This document shows, in pieces, positions 24,478 through 36,484 of a DNA stretch of 64,000 nt; within the stretch, counting starts at the first letter, position 1, and every line of letters starts with the position of its first letter. The stretch is from Bradyrhizobium sp. CCBAU 051011 (GTDB lineage Bacteria > Pseudomonadota > Alphaproteobacteria > Rhizobiales > Xanthobacteraceae), in NCBI RefSeq assembly GCF_009930815.1, contig NZ_CP022222.1, positions 6,862,501 through 6,926,500 on the forward strand, in the 5' to 3' direction. Position numbers and translations under genes: made by a program. The notes under the pieces were generated by a model. The model had not been told where the DNA came from and did not search any database. It saw only the letters and a program-made list of their open reading frames with translations.

Positions 24478-25674
24478 CTACTCTCTCCAACCTTTATCGT
24501 CCCACGGCAGGCGGATGGTGACGCTCGCGGTTGCGGCGATGCCTTCCTCGCGGCCGGTAAAGCCGAGCCGCTCGCTGGTCGTCGCCTTCACCGCGACACG
24601 GGAAATGTTGAGTCCGGTGATCTCGGCAATGCGGGCGCGCATGACATCGCGCAGCGGCCCGATCTTCGGGCGCTCGCAGATCATGGTGACCTCTAGATTG
24701 GCGATGCGGCCGCCGCGCGCGGTGACGCGATCGACGGCGTATTTGAGAAATTTGTCCGACGCAGCGCCCTTCCACTGCGGATCGCTGGGCGGAAAGTGCG
24801 AGCCGATGTCGCCGTCCGCCAGCGCGCCGAGAATGGCGTCGACCAGCGCGTGCAGGCCGACGTCGCCGTCGGAATGGGCGAGAAAGCCGCGGGTGTGCGG
24901 CACCCGTACGCCGCAAAGCATCAGATGATCGCCGTCGCCGAAGGCGTGCACGTCATAGCCGGTGCCGGTCCTGATGTCGCCGAGCTGGGCGGCGAGGCGG
25001 GCTTCCTCGCGGACGAAATCTTCTGGCGTTGTCAGTTTCATGTTTGCAGGATCACCTTCAAAGGTCGCTACCGTCAATCCCGCCCACTCCGCGAGCGCCG
25101 CGTCATCGGTGAAATCGCTGCGACCGTCGCGCGCGGCGCGGCGGTGGGCATCGAGAATCACATCGAAGCGAAACGCCTGCGGCGTCTGCGCGATTCGCAA
25201 GCGTGCGCGGTCGGGCGTTGCCTCGACATCGCCGGTATCGCTCACCTGTTTGATCGTATCTGTGACTGATATCGCAGGCACGGCGGCACCGGTGCGTCCG
25301 GCCGCATTGACCGCGCGTGAAATCACCGCAGCGGTTACGAAGGGCCGCGCGGCGTCATGGATCAGAACGATGTCGGGCTTCTCCGCCGCGAGCGCTTCGA
25401 GCCCGGCATGCACCGAAGCCTGACGGGTCGCGCCGCCATTGGTGGGCGGCTGGTGACGCAGTCCTGCGACGGCCGCGGTGAACATGACGGCGTCATCGGG
25501 ATTCACCACCGGCTGTACCGCAAAGACGTCCGGATGCCGGCAGAACGCCTCCATGGCGCGGAAGATCACGGTCTGCCCGCCGATCTCGCGATATTGCTTC
25601 GGCCCTCCGGCGCCGGCGCGAAGCCCGCGTCCGGCTGCGACGAGAATGGCTGCGGTACGCTCAGGTTTGGGCAT
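24478..25674 (-). CDS. ispDF: Bifunctional IspD/IspF of the MEP isoprenoid pathway
   Basis: 398 residues, a fusion usual in alphaproteobacteria. The IspD part (about 1-225) carries [19 protein letters not shown] and [11 protein letters not shown] and transfers CMP to 2-C-methyl-D-erythritol 4-phosphate. The IspF part (about 235-398) carries [11 protein letters not shown] with the zinc-ligand Asp and His, [20 protein letters not shown], and the C-terminal [15 protein letters not shown]. It forms 2-C-methyl-D-erythritol 2,4-cyclodiphosphate. The middle enzyme IspE is elsewhere. It is cytosolic and essential for isoprenoid and quinone precursors. It is divergent from dusB across about 250 bases, where I see no clear promoter motif. 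Confidence 0.97.
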   Translation of the reverse strand: MPKPERTAAILVAAGRGLRAGAGGPKQYREIGGQTVIFRAMEAFCRHPDVFAVQPVVNPDDAVMFTAAVAGLRHQPPTNGGATRQASVHAGLEALAAEKPDIVLIHDAARPFVTAAVISRAVNAAGRTGAAVPAISVTDTIKQVSDTGDVEATPDRARLRIAQTPQAFRFDVILDAHRRAARDGRSDFTDDAALAEWAGLTVATFEGDPANMKLTTPEDFVREEARLAAQLGDIRTGTGYDVHAFGDGDHLMLCGVRVPHTRGFLAHSDGDVGLHALVDAILGALADGDIGSHFPPSDPQWKGAASDKFLKYAVDRVTARGGRIANLEVTMICERPKIGPLRDVMRARIAEITGLNISRVAVKATTSERLGFTGREEGIAATASVTIRLPWDDKGWRE

Positions 25675-25927
25675 CGGGACTCAAATACGACGAATCAGGG
25701 TTGAGGAGGGGGCGTCAGGCCGCGCTGGCGCACAGCCCTTACCATGCCGAATACGGAAAACAGAGTGATTCCCATCACCTGTGGGAAAAGCGGTTTTTGT
25801 TGCAGTGCACTTGCACAAATGGTAGATCTGTCTAAAGTGTAGGCAAGAAGCTTGACTGCCCAAGATTTGTGCTCACAATATGCGCTGACGGTTGCAATGA
25901 CGCCGCCGCCCCAACCATGAGAACGCC

Positions 25928-26962
25928 GTGACCGGCCCGGAAAGTGAAGGCTCTAAGCCGTTGAAAATAGGCGAAATTGCTGTCGCCAACCGGGTTCTTC
26001 TGGCGCCGATGTCCGGCGTCACCGATGCCCCCTTCCGACGCCTGGCGGCCACTCTCGGCGCCGGACTGGTCGTCTCGGAGATGACCGCCAGCGACGAACT
26101 GGTGCACGGCAGGCCGATGTCGGTTCTGCGCTGCGAGAAAGCCGGTGTCGGACCACACGTCGTTCAGCTTGCGGGCTGCGAGGCGCACTGGATGGCGGAA
26201 GGTGCAAGGGTCGCGGAAGCCGCCGGCGCCGACGTCATCGACATCAACATGGGCTGTCCGGCGCGTCATGTCACCGGCGGTCAGTCCGGCTCGGCGCTGA
26301 TGCGCGATCTCGATCATGCGCTCAAGCTGATCGAAGCTACGATTGCGGCGGTGAGGGTGCCGGTGACGCTGAAGATGCGGCTCGGCTGGGACGATCGCTC
26401 GCTCAACGCGCCGGAACTGGCGCGCCGCGCGGAAGCCGCCGGCGTGCAGATGATCACCGTGCACGGGCGCACGCGCTGCCAATTTTACAAGGGGACCGCC
26501 GATTGGGCCGCCGTGCGCGCGGTCAGGAACACGATCTCCGTGCCGCTCGTCGTCAACGGCGACATCACCTCATTCGAGAAGGCGGTCCAGGCGCTGGAAG
26601 AGTCGGGGGCGGACGCCGTGATGATTGGGCGTGGCGCGCAGGGGCAGCCCTGGTTGCCGGGACAAATAGGCCGTCGGCTTGAAACCGGGACGGTAGAGAC
26701 TGCACCGTCGCTCGCGGAGCAACTCGCCCATGTGCGCGCACTCTACGACGAGGTTTGCAGCCATTACGGGCTGCGCATCGGGCTCAAGCATGCACGCAAG
26801 CATCTCGGCTGGGCGCTGGAGATCGCAGCCCAGTGCAGCCGCGCGCCGGCGGAGACTCTGAAAGGCTGGCGGCAAAAGATTCTGACGTCGGAAGATCCGC
26901 ACCGCGTGCACCGATCGTTGCAGGACGCGTTCGACGATTTCGCATGGAGTGCTGCTGCATGA
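25928..26962 (+). CDS. dusB: tRNA-dihydrouridine synthase (NifR3 family)
   Basis: 344 residues from a GTG at 25928; the ATG eleven bases earlier is out of frame. This FMN enzyme reduces uridines in the tRNA D-loop with NADPH. Motifs: [20 protein letters not shown] at the start of the TIM barrel, [20 protein letters not shown] with the catalytic Cys in GCPA, then [24 protein letters not shown] and VNGDITS, and the FMN phosphate site [11 protein letters not shown]. In Rhodobacter and rhizobia this gene (nifR3) is the first of the ntrBC operon, as here. Its stop overlaps the ntrB start (ATGA), so translation is coupled. Confidence 0.96.
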   Translation: MTGPESEGSKPLKIGEIAVANRVLLAPMSGVTDAPFRRLAATLGAGLVVSEMTASDELVHGRPMSVLRCEKAGVGPHVVQLAGCEAHWMAEGARVAEAAGADVIDINMGCPARHVTGGQSGSALMRDLDHALKLIEATIAAVRVPVTLKMRLGWDDRSLNAPELARRAEAAGVQMITVHGRTRCQFYKGTADWAAVRAVRNTISVPLVVNGDITSFEKAVQALEESGADAVMIGRGAQGQPWLPGQIGRRLETGTVETAPSLAEQLAHVRALYDEVCSHYGLRIGLKHARKHLGWALEIAAQCSRAPAETLKGWRQKILTSEDPHRVHRSLQDAFDDFAWSAAA

Positions 26963-28134
26963 CATCAGCCGCAGAACATCGCCGGCCAGTGCCTGCAGAC
27001 AGCGAGGCCATCCTCAACGCGCTGCCGAACCCGGTGCTGCTGGTGGCGCCTGACGGCCGCATTGTCGACGCCAATATCGCCGCCGAATCCTTCTTCGAGA
27101 TCTCGACGCAATTCCTGCGCCGGCAATCCCTGAAGGAGCTGGTGCCGTTCGGTAGTCCATTGCTGGCGCTGATCGACCAGGTACGATCCAGCGGCTCGCC
27201 GGTCAACGAATACAAGGTCGATCTTGGTACGCCCCGGATCGGCGGCGATCGCCAGGTCGATCTTCACGTCGCGCCGCTCACCGAACGGCCCGGCCACATC
27301 GTCGTGATGCTGCAGGAGCGCACCATCGCCGACAAGATGGATCGACAACTGACGCATCGCAGCGCGGCGCGCTCGGTCATCGCGCTGGCCGCGATGCTGG
27401 CGCATGAAATCAAGAACCCGCTGTCCGGCATCCGCGGCGCGGCGCAACTGCTGGAGCAGGCGGCCTCGTCCGAAGACCGCATGCTGACGCGGCTGATCTG
27501 CGACGAAGCTGACCGCATCGTCACCCTGGTCGATCGCATGGAAGTGTTCGGCGACGACCGCCCGGTGGCGCGCGGCCCGGTCAACATCCATTCCGTGCTC
27601 GACCACGTCAAACGGCTGGCGCAGTCTGGCTTCGCCCGCAACATCCGCTTCATTGAAGAGTACGATCCGTCATTGCCGCCGGTGCTGGCCAACCAGGACC
27701 AGCTCATTCAGGTGTTCCTCAATCTGGTGAAGAACGCTGCCGAAGCTGTCGCCGATCTCGGCAGCGACGCCGAAATTCAGCTCACCACCGCCTTCCGCCC
27801 CGGCGTACGCCTGTCGGTGCCGGGCAAGAAATCGCGGGTGTCGCTGCCGCTGGAGTTCTGCGTCAAGGACAACGGCTCCGGCGTGCCGGAAGACCTGCTG
27901 CCGAACCTGTTCGACCCCTTCGTGACGACCAAACAAACCGGCAGCGGCCTCGGGCTGGCGCTGGTTGCCAAGATCGTCGGCGATCACGGCGGCATCATCG
28001 AATGCGAATCCCAGCCGCGGAAGACGACCTTCCGCGTGCTGATGCCGATGTTCAATCCCACCAAACAGTTCGACCAAAGCAACCGCGACGGCGTTCCGGG
28101 TACGCCGTCGCCTGCCTCACAGGACGCAAGATGA
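26959..28134 (+). CDS. ntrB: Nitrogen regulation sensor histidine kinase NtrB
   Basis: 391 residues from the ATG that overlaps the dusB stop; an in-frame ATG at 26944 is less likely. It is a soluble kinase/phosphatase with an N-terminal PAS domain ([20 protein letters not shown], about 15-120). The HisKA domain has the phosphorylated His149 in [20 protein letters not shown]. The HATPase_c domain has the N box [10 protein letters not shown], the G1 box [10 protein letters not shown] and the G2 box [13 protein letters not shown]. It phosphorylates NtrC under nitrogen limitation and is controlled by PII proteins, which are not encoded in the window. ntrC starts nine bases after its stop. Confidence 0.96.
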   Translation: MTSAAEHRRPVPADSEAILNALPNPVLLVAPDGRIVDANIAAESFFEISTQFLRRQSLKELVPFGSPLLALIDQVRSSGSPVNEYKVDLGTPRIGGDRQVDLHVAPLTERPGHIVVMLQERTIADKMDRQLTHRSAARSVIALAAMLAHEIKNPLSGIRGAAQLLEQAASSEDRMLTRLICDEADRIVTLVDRMEVFGDDRPVARGPVNIHSVLDHVKRLAQSGFARNIRFIEEYDPSLPPVLANQDQLIQVFLNLVKNAAEAVADLGSDAEIQLTTAFRPGVRLSVPGKKSRVSLPLEFCVKDNGSGVPEDLLPNLFDPFVTTKQTGSGLGLALVAKIVGDHGGIIECESQPRKTTFRVLMPMFNPTKQFDQSNRDGVPGTPSPASQDAR

Positions 28135-28143
28135 GGAATAACG

Positions 28144-29586
<1,443 letters not shown>

Positions 29587-29756
29587 CGATTGAATCCGCC
29601 CGCGTTCGCAATGAAAATGAGGTGATTCGGCTGAGGATTGATCGCTTTAGCGGGTGGCCGCGCCGTGGAATTGTCGCAATTCGGCAACATTGTGATATGA
29701 ATGCATCAGTCCGCAACGCGCGGGCTTAAAGCCTTTCAGCTCACCGAATTGCCGGA

Positions 29757-32084
29757 ATGACCACCGCAGAGACCTCGGCGCCACCGTTCGACCCAGCACG
29801 TACCGAATCCGGAGGGGGCTTCCTGCGGAGGTGGGTGGCGCCGTTCGCCGTCGCAGTCGCGCTGCTGTCGGCATTCCTGACCTTCGTGGTTTTGAGCGGC
29901 CTGACGCCGATCGAGCCGACCCGCCACGTCGTCTACTCGTTCCTGATGATCAATGCGGCGACCATCCTGCTTCTGGTCGCCATCATCGCCCGGGAAGTCT
30001 GGCTGGTGATCCAGGCGCGGCGCCGCGGCCGGGCCGCCGCACGGCTGCACGTCCAGATCGTCAGCCTGTTCTCCATCATCGCGGTGCTGCCCGCGGTGCT
30101 GGTTGCGATCGTCGCCAACGTGACCATCGACCGCGGCCTGGACCGGCTGTTCTCGGGCCCGACGCGCGAGGTGATGCAGAACTCGCTGATCGTTGCCCGG
30201 GCCTATACCTACGAGCATGCGCAGCTCATCCGCGGCGACATCCTGGGGATGGCCAATGACATTGCGCGGGCAAGGCCGCTGTTCGACCAGGACCGCCGGT
30301 CATTTCGCGAATTGCTGACGATGAGCGCCACCTCCCGGAATTTGCCGGGAGCCATGCTGATCGACAAGGATCGCAATATCCTGGAGACGGCGCAAACCGG
30401 CATCAAGCAGGACTTTACGACGCCGCCGCAGGACTTCCTCAGCAATGTCAACGAGGACGAGCCGCAGATCGCGGTCTTTCCCGACGCGAACTACGTGGCG
30501 GCGGTAATCCGGCTGCGCTCCTTCAACGATACCTTCCTGTATGTGGCGCGGCTGCTCGATCCTCGCGTGGTCGCGCAGCTCAAGCAGACCGAGGCCAGCG
30601 TCGCTGAATACGCCCAGATCGAAGCCCGCCGGCTCGGCATTCAGGTCGCCTTCGCGCTGATGTTTGCGGTGATTGCGCTGACCATCCTGATGGCGTCGGT
30701 GCTGATCGGGCTGAATTTTGCCAACTGGCTGGTAGCACCGATCCGCAATCTGATGAGCGCGGCCAATATCGTTTCGACCGGCGATCTGCATGTCCAGGTG
30801 CCGGTCCATAAATCCGAAGGTGATCTCGCCCAGCTCGGCGAGACCTTCAACAAGATGACGGCCGAATTGCGCACCCAGCGAGACGAACTGGTCAGCGCCT
30901 CCGACCTGATCGACAGCCGCCGCCGCTTCATCGAGGCGGTATTGTCCTCGGCCAGCGCCGGCATCATCGGCGTCGATGCCTCCGGCAGCGTCGGCATTCT
31001 GAACCGCTCGGCCGAGAAACTGATCGGCCATGCCGAATCCGAGACGCTGGACCATCCGCTGTCGGACGTGCTGCCCGAGCTCGACGACATGATGAAGACG
31101 GCGCGTGAGGGCACGCAGCGTCTGGTGCAGGGCCAGATCACGATTACGCGCGACGGCCATGAGCGCAACCTGTCGGTTCGGGTCAGCGCCGAACAGACCA
31201 GCCATTCGCGCGACAGCTACATCATCACGCTCGACGACATCACCGAGCTCGTCTCCGCGCAACGCACCTCGGCCTGGGGCGACGTGGCGCGCCGCATCGC
31301 CCATGAAATCAAGAATCCGCTGACGCCGATCCAGCTTTCAGCGGAACGGATTCGCCGCAAATTCGGCAAGGTCATCACCGAAGACAAGAACATCTTCGAA
31401 CAATGTACAGACACCATCGTGCGACAGGTCGACGACATCAGGCGGATGGTTGATGAGTTCTCCCGCTTCGCGCGGATGCCAAAGCCGGTCATGGAAGGCG
31501 AGGACGTCGCCGACACCGTGCGGCAGGCGGTATTCCTGATGAAGGTAGGCCATCCCGATCTCGATATCGAGGCCGATATCAAGCAGGACCCGATGCGGGC
31601 GCAGTTCGACCGCCGGCTGATTTCGCAGGCGCTCACCAACATCATCAAGAACGCGACGGAAGCGATCGAACAGGTGCCGCCGGAAGAACTCGGCAAGGGA
31701 CGCATCGACGTGATCGCCGCGCGCGAAAACGAAGACATCGTGATCGACGTGATCGACAACGGTATCGGCTTGCCCAAGGTAAGCCGCGCGCGGCTGCTGG
31801 AGCCCTATGTGACGACGCGGCAAAAGGGCACCGGGCTCGGACTCGCCATCGTCGGCCGCGTGCTGGAAGACCATGGCGGCCGGATCGAACTCAAGGATGC
31901 CTCCGATTTCCGGCCCGGACAGCGCGGTGCCTGGATGCGGCTGCGATTCGCCGTCTCCGGTCATGCGACGAAGGTGGAATCACATCAGCAGGGCAATGAA
32001 ACAAAAGGGTCGCCAGGCGAAACCAATGAAGCGGCATCCGCGACCAATGATCGAACAAAATCCGAAGTCGCAACAGGCAACTGA
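29757..32084 (+). CDS. ntrY: Membrane sensor histidine kinase NtrY
   Basis: 775 residues. The N-terminal part is a membrane module with helices at about 25-50 (WVAPFAVAVALLSAFLTFVV), 58-80 (VVYSFLMINAATILLLVAII) and 95-120 (IVSLFSIIAVLPAVLVAIVA), then a periplasmic segment and another helix at about 295-325 (FALMFAVIALTILMASVLIG). HAMP and PAS domains follow. The HisKA His516 lies in [20 protein letters not shown]. The HATPase domain has NIIKNATEAI, DNGIGLPKVSRARLLEPY and [12 protein letters not shown]. NtrY/NtrX acts in nitrogen and redox or envelope control in alphaproteobacteria. Its stop lies 17 bases before ntrX. Confidence 0.96.
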   Translation: MTTAETSAPPFDPARTESGGGFLRRWVAPFAVAVALLSAFLTFVVLSGLTPIEPTRHVVYSFLMINAATILLLVAIIAREVWLVIQARRRGRAAARLHVQIVSLFSIIAVLPAVLVAIVANVTIDRGLDRLFSGPTREVMQNSLIVARAYTYEHAQLIRGDILGMANDIARARPLFDQDRRSFRELLTMSATSRNLPGAMLIDKDRNILETAQTGIKQDFTTPPQDFLSNVNEDEPQIAVFPDANYVAAVIRLRSFNDTFLYVARLLDPRVVAQLKQTEASVAEYAQIEARRLGIQVAFALMFAVIALTILMASVLIGLNFANWLVAPIRNLMSAANIVSTGDLHVQVPVHKSEGDLAQLGETFNKMTAELRTQRDELVSASDLIDSRRRFIEAVLSSASAGIIGVDASGSVGILNRSAEKLIGHAESETLDHPLSDVLPELDDMMKTAREGTQRLVQGQITITRDGHERNLSVRVSAEQTSHSRDSYIITLDDITELVSAQRTSAWGDVARRIAHEIKNPLTPIQLSAERIRRKFGKVITEDKNIFEQCTDTIVRQVDDIRRMVDEFSRFARMPKPVMEGEDVADTVRQAVFLMKVGHPDLDIEADIKQDPMRAQFDRRLISQALTNIIKNATEAIEQVPPEELGKGRIDVIAARENEDIVIDVIDNGIGLPKVSRARLLEPYVTTRQKGTGLGLAIVGRVLEDHGGRIELKDASDFRPGQRGAWMRLRFAVSGHATKVESHQQGNETKGSPGETNEAASATNDRTKSEVATGN

Positions 32085-32101
32085 CAAGACAGGTGTAACC
32101 C

Positions 32102-33472
32102 ATGGCAAGTGACATTCTGATTGTCGACGACGAAGCCGATATTCGTGACCTCGTTGCGGGCATCCTGGACGACGAAGGCTTCAATACCCGTACCGCGCGC
32201 GACAGCGATTCGGCGCTGGCTGAGATCTCCAACCGCCGCCCGCATCTGGTGTTTCTCGACATCTGGCTGCAGGGCTCCAAGCTCGACGGCCTGCAATTGC
32301 TCGAGCAGGTCAAGAAGGAGCACGCCGACGTTCCCGTGGTGATGATTTCCGGCCACGGCAACATCGAGACCGCGGTGGCGGCGATCAAGCGCGGCGCCTA
32401 TGACTTCATCGAAAAGCCGTTCAAGTCGGACCGGCTGATCCTGGTCGCGACGCGGGCGCTGGAGACCTCGCGCCTCAAGCGCGAAGTGAAGGAATTGAAG
32501 CAACTGGCTCCCACCGCCAGCGTCCTCACCGGACGCTCCGCCTGCATGAACCAGTTGCGCCAGACCATCGACCGGGCGGCCAAGGCCAACAGCCGCATTC
32601 TGATCGTCGGGCCCTCCGGCTCGGGCAAGGAACTGGCAGCGCGGACGCTGCATAATGCATCGAGCCGTGCAGAAGGCCCGTTCGTCGTCATCAACGCCGC
32701 GGCGATCACCCCGGAACGAATGGAAGTCGAACTGTTCGGTATCGAGCAATCGAACGGCGAGCAGGCGCGCAAGCCGGGCGCGCTGGAAGAGGCGCATGGC
32801 GGTACGCTGTTCATCGACGAAATCGCCGACATGCCGCGCGAGACCCAGAACAAGATCCTGCGCGTACTGGTCGATCAGACCTTTCAGCGCTCGGGCGGCA
32901 CCGCCAAGATTCACGTCGACGTCCGCATTATTTCCTCGACGGCGCGTAACCTGGAGGAAGAGATCGCGGAAGGGCGTTTCCGCGAAGATCTCTATCACAG
33001 GCTGTCGGTGGTGCCGATCCGCGTTCCGCCCTTGTCGGAACGCCGCGAGGACATCCCCGAACTGATCGACTATTTCATGGATCAGATATCCGTGGCGACG
33101 GGCTTGCCGAAGCGGCAGATCGGCCAGGATGCGATGGCAGTATTGCAGTCCCATGTCTGGCCCGGCAACGTCCGCCAGCTCCGCAACAATGTCGAACGCG
33201 TCATGATTCTGGCCGGCGGCGGCCCGGAAGCGATCATCACCGCCGATATGTTGCCTCAGGATGTGGGCTCGATGGTGCCGGCGATGCCGACCAGCAATAA
33301 TGGCGAACACATCATGGGGCTGCCGCTGCGCGAAGCGCGGGAAGTCTTCGAGCGTGACTACCTGATCGCGCAGATCAGCCGGTTCTCCGGCAACATCTCG
33401 CGGACGGCCGAATTTGTCGGCATGGAACGCTCGGCGCTGCACCGCAAGCTGAAGGCGCTGGGTGTTGGCTGA
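32102..33472 (+). CDS. ntrX: Response regulator NtrX
   Basis: 456 residues. The receiver domain (DILIVDDEADIRDLVAGIL) has phospho-acceptor Asp53 in VFLDIWLQGS. The AAA+ domain has Walker A-like VGPSGSGKELAART and Walker B GGTLFIDEIADMP. The stretch where NtrC has GAFTGA reads ELFGIEQSNGEQARKPGALE, so the sigma-54 contact motif is absent. The C-terminal Fis helix-turn-helix is GNISRTAEFVGMERSALHRK. Lack of GAFTGA is known for NtrX proteins and implies DNA binding without sigma-54 activation. A hairpin follows at 33505. It is the cognate partner of NtrY. Confidence 0.96.
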   Translation: MASDILIVDDEADIRDLVAGILDDEGFNTRTARDSDSALAEISNRRPHLVFLDIWLQGSKLDGLQLLEQVKKEHADVPVVMISGHGNIETAVAAIKRGAYDFIEKPFKSDRLILVATRALETSRLKREVKELKQLAPTASVLTGRSACMNQLRQTIDRAAKANSRILIVGPSGSGKELAARTLHNASSRAEGPFVVINAAAITPERMEVELFGIEQSNGEQARKPGALEEAHGGTLFIDEIADMPRETQNKILRVLVDQTFQRSGGTAKIHVDVRIISSTARNLEEEIAEGRFREDLYHRLSVVPIRVPPLSERREDIPELIDYFMDQISVATGLPKRQIGQDAMAVLQSHVWPGNVRQLRNNVERVMILAGGGPEAIITADMLPQDVGSMVPAMPTSNNGEHIMGLPLREAREVFERDYLIAQISRFSGNISRTAEFVGMERSALHRKLKALGVG

Positions 33473-33504
33473 AGTTTGAGTGAATCGTTCGTTCGATAGT
33501 TCGC

Positions 33505-33539
33505 GATCTGCGCGGCCAATGGCATCGCTCGCGCAGATC
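33505..33539 (+). terminator. Hairpin after ntrX
   Basis: GATCTGCGCG at 33505-33514 pairs perfectly with CGCGCAGATC at 33530-33539 across 15 bases, 33 bases after the ntrX stop. There is no T-run, so it may be a weak terminator or processing site. The rest of the about 300-base ntrX-hfq gap shows nothing I can name with confidence; an hfq promoter is expected there. Confidence 0.5.
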
Positions 33540-33774
33540 CATGCATCTGCTTGGGAATATTTATCTCTTTCAGGTCATTTGAAGAGAATGGCCACTGGGT
33601 TCCGAGGGGGTGACGCGCGAACCGGCTTGCCTAAAAAGCGCGCGTAGCCTCTAATCGGATCGCCGAGCCGACCGGAGGGGGATCTCAGGGGAAGCCGGCG
33701 AGTCGGGGGCAGGCTCCATGAGAGAGCAACAACCGGCTTAATAAAAAGAAGCACGAGACGGCGGGACAAAAACA

Positions 33775-34023
33775 ATGGCGGCAGACCGCGCACAAAATCT
33801 ACAAGACACCTTCCTAAACCACGTTCGTAAAACAAAAACGCCACTGACGATCTTTCTGGTCAACGGAGTAAAGCTGCAGGGGATAGTCACCTGGTTCGAC
33901 AATTTCTGCTTGCTGCTTCGGCGCGACGGTCATTCGCAGCTTGTCTACAAGCATGCGATCTCGACCATCATGCCGGGCGCTCCGATCCAGTTGTTCGAGG
34001 GCGGCGAGGATGCTCCGGCTTGA
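33775..34023 (+). CDS. hfq: RNA chaperone Hfq
   Basis: 82 residues, the usual rhizobial length. The Sm1 motif is [20 protein letters not shown] and the Sm2 motif YKHAIST. It forms a hexameric ring that pairs small RNAs with mRNAs; in rhizobia it is needed for NifA and nitrogen fixation gene expression. The Gln8-type proximal-face residue is present in [14 protein letters not shown]. The C-terminal tail is short. It lies downstream of ntrX and 11 bases before hflX, an order conserved in many alphaproteobacteria. Confidence 0.98.
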   Translation: MAADRAQNLQDTFLNHVRKTKTPLTIFLVNGVKLQGIVTWFDNFCLLLRRDGHSQLVYKHAISTIMPGAPIQLFEGGEDAPA

Positions 34024-34034
34024 GAGTGAACTGA

Positions 34035-35408
34035 TTGGAACCCTTCGACCGTGAAGGGAGCGCCGACCGTCCGCGGTCGGAGGCCAAACAAAGCGGGCGG
34101 GTGATCGTCATCGGCCCTTATTTGCGTATGCGCCGCGGCGACGCCGATGCGCAGGCGAATGAGGCTGTCCGCGATTCAGAAGCCCGGCTTGACGAAGCCG
34201 CTGGCCTGGCGCGCGCCATCGACCTCACGATTGCCGATGCATTGATTGCACCGATCAGCCAGATCCGGCCGGCGACCTATCTCGGCAAGGGAAAGGTCGA
34301 GGAGATCACCGGCCTGATCGCAGGCCACAACATCGAGCTGGTGGTGATGGATTGTGCGCTGTCGCCGATCCAGCAGCGCAACCTCGAGAAGGCCTGGAAC
34401 ACCAAGGTGCTCGATCGCACTGGCCTGATCCTGGAAATCTTTGGCCGCCGCGCCAAGACCAAAGAGGGCGCGCTGCAGGTCGAGCTGGCGCATCTGAATT
34501 ACCAGCGCAGCCGCCTGGTGCGGTCATGGACCCATCTGGAGCGCCAGCGCGGCGGCTTCGGATTCATGGGCGGCCCCGGCGAGACCCAGATCGAGGCCGA
34601 CCGCCGCCTGATCGGCGACCGCATCACGCGCCTCGAAAACGAACTGAAGAAGGTCCAGGCGACGCGGCGGCTGCATCGCGCCGGCCGGCAGCGGGTGCCT
34701 TATCGCGTGGTCGCGCTGGTCGGCTACACCAACGCCGGCAAGTCGACGCTGTTCAACCGCCTTACGCGCGCCGACGTGCAGGCGGCCGACATGCTGTTTG
34801 CGACGCTCGACCCGACCTTGCGCGCGCTGAGCCTGCCGCATGGCGGAAAGGCGATGCTCTCGGACACCGTCGGATTCATCTCCAACCTGCCGACGCAGCT
34901 TGTCGCTGCGTTCCGCGCCACGCTGGAAGAGGTGCTGGAGGCCGACATCATTCTCCACGTTCGCGACATCTCGCATGAGGACGCGGAGGCGCAGGAGCGC
35001 GACGTCGACGCCGTGCTGCGTCAGCTCGGCATCGATCCCGGCTCCGGCGGACGCATCCTCGAGGTCTGGAACAAGATTGATCGCTTCGATCCCGAGGAGC
35101 GTGAAAACCTGCGTAACATCGCCGCCCGCCGTCCGCCGGAGCGCCCGTGCTTTCTGGTCTCGGCTACCTCGGGCGAGGGGATCAACGAACTGTTGAGCGC
35201 GATCGAGGAGCGGCTGGCGGCAACCCGCACGACGCTGGACCTGTCCATCGATGCTTCCGACGGCGCGGGTATCAGCTGGCTGCACCGCAATGCCGAAGTG
35301 CTCAACAAGGAGCTTCACGACGGACGCTTCGACATGACGGTGCGCGTCGACGAGACCAAGCGCGACATCGTGGTGGCCAGATTCGACGCCGTCCCGCGGG
35401 TGGCGTAG
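34035..35408 (+). CDS. hflX: GTPase HflX
   Basis: 457 residues from a TTG at 34035, the only start that keeps the usual N-terminus and the short spacing to hfq. The HflX N-terminal domain has LTIADALIAPISQIRPATYL and VVMDCALSPIQQRNLEKAW. A helical linker with GGFGFMGGPGETQIEADRRL follows. The G domain shows G1 VGYTNAGKSTLFNRL, G3 DTVGFISNLP and G4 NKID. It binds ribosomes and helps to split or rescue stalled ones. The last about 90 residues form an extra domain common in alphaproteobacterial HflX. It ends nine bases from the convergent mazG stop. Confidence 0.96.
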   Translation: MEPFDREGSADRPRSEAKQSGRVIVIGPYLRMRRGDADAQANEAVRDSEARLDEAAGLARAIDLTIADALIAPISQIRPATYLGKGKVEEITGLIAGHNIELVVMDCALSPIQQRNLEKAWNTKVLDRTGLILEIFGRRAKTKEGALQVELAHLNYQRSRLVRSWTHLERQRGGFGFMGGPGETQIEADRRLIGDRITRLENELKKVQATRRLHRAGRQRVPYRVVALVGYTNAGKSTLFNRLTRADVQAADMLFATLDPTLRALSLPHGGKAMLSDTVGFISNLPTQLVAAFRATLEEVLEADIILHVRDISHEDAEAQERDVDAVLRQLGIDPGSGGRILEVWNKIDRFDPEERENLRNIAARRPPERPCFLVSATSGEGINELLSAIEERLAATRTTLDLSIDASDGAGISWLHRNAEVLNKELHDGRFDMTVRVDETKRDIVVARFDAVPRVA

Positions 35409-35416
35409 GCCCGAAT

Positions 35417-36271
35417 TCAGCGCGTACTTTGTGCAGGGATCGGTGCAGCCGCCCCTGACTTCTCGCCTTTGGCCTCGTTCCAGAGCGCGTCCATCTCTTC
35501 AAGCGTTGCGTCTTCGAGTGAGCAGCCACGGGCGGCAAGCGCGCGCTCAATATAGGCAAAGCGGCGCTCGAACTTGGCGTTGGTGCCCCGTAGCGCGGTT
35601 TCGGGATCAGCGCCAACGTGGCGGGCCAGATTGACCAGGGCAAACAGGAGATCGCCGGTCTCTTCCGCGAGCTCGTCGACATCCTTGCGGTCGAGCGCCG
35701 CCTCGATCTCATCGGCTTCTTCACGGATCTTGGCGAGCACGGCACGTGGATCGTTCCAGTCGAAGCCGACGGTCGACGCCTTGCGCTGCAATTCCATCGC
35801 CCGCGTCAGCGCCGGTTGGCCGGCCTTGACGCTCGATAGCAGCGATTTATGCGTGGTCTCCTCCGTCGGCCGCCGTGCTACGCGCTCGGCCTTTTCCTCG
35901 GCCTTGATGCGCTCCCAGGCGCTCTTGACGCCGGCGGGGGCGATGTTGCCGTCCTTGTCGGCAAACACATGCGGATGGCGGCGGATCAGTTTCCGCGTGA
36001 TCGCTTCGACCACGTCGCCGAAGGCAAAGGCGTTCTGCTCTTCCGCCATGCGGGCGTGATAGACGACCTGCAGCAGCAGGTCGCCCAGCTCCTCGCGCAG
36101 GTCGTCGAGATCGCCGCGCGTGATCGCATCCGCCACCTCATAGGCTTCCTCGATCGTGTAGGGCGCAATCGTCGCAAAATCCTGTTCGAGGTCCCACGGG
36201 CAGCCCGTGACCGGCGTACGCAGCGCCGCCATGATCTCGATGAGGCGGGAAATATCGCGGGAAGGGGTCAT
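35417..36271 (-). CDS. mazG: Nucleoside triphosphate pyrophosphohydrolase MazG
   Basis: 284 residues with the two MazG repeats. The first is TPVTGCPWDLEQDFATIAPY followed by TIEEAYEVADAI, with the E-x2-E metal site continuing DDLREELGDLLLQVVYHARM. The second is KIREEADEIEAALDRK followed by LAEETGDLLFALVNLARHVG. It hydrolyses non-canonical or excess NTPs to NMP and pyrophosphate and thereby limits misincorporation. It is cytosolic. Its start is ATG at 36271. It is convergent with hflX, as in related genomes. The 213 bases to the next gene at 36485 show no gene. Confidence 0.95.
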   Translation of the reverse strand: MTPSRDISRLIEIMAALRTPVTGCPWDLEQDFATIAPYTIEEAYEVADAITRGDLDDLREELGDLLLQVVYHARMAEEQNAFAFGDVVEAITRKLIRRHPHVFADKDGNIAPAGVKSAWERIKAEEKAERVARRPTEETTHKSLLSSVKAGQPALTRAMELQRKASTVGFDWNDPRAVLAKIREEADEIEAALDRKDVDELAEETGDLLFALVNLARHVGADPETALRGTNAKFERRFAYIERALAARGCSLEDATLEEMDALWNEAKGEKSGAAAPIPAQSTR

Positions 36272-36484
36272 GGGATTTCCGAAAGCCGAGGAAGGACAGC
36301 AGCTTTATGCCGCAAGCGGCCCGCCGTTCCCAGAAAAAGCAATGGCATGGTCGGTTATTTCCACCGACGGGAAGGCGGTCCGTTGGGCCGGATCGAGCAC
36401 GTCGGTTCCACGCCGATCGATCGCTGCACGCAAATCAAGCACGGTAATGCGGGGAACTCCCGGGCAAGTCCTTCCGAGCCTGAA

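Noticed and set aside
25795..25830. Possible NtrC site (TGCAGTGCACTTGCACA) upstream of dusB
   Set aside because: It contains GTGCAC words but not the spacing of the TGCACC-N5-GGTGCA consensus; too weak to list.
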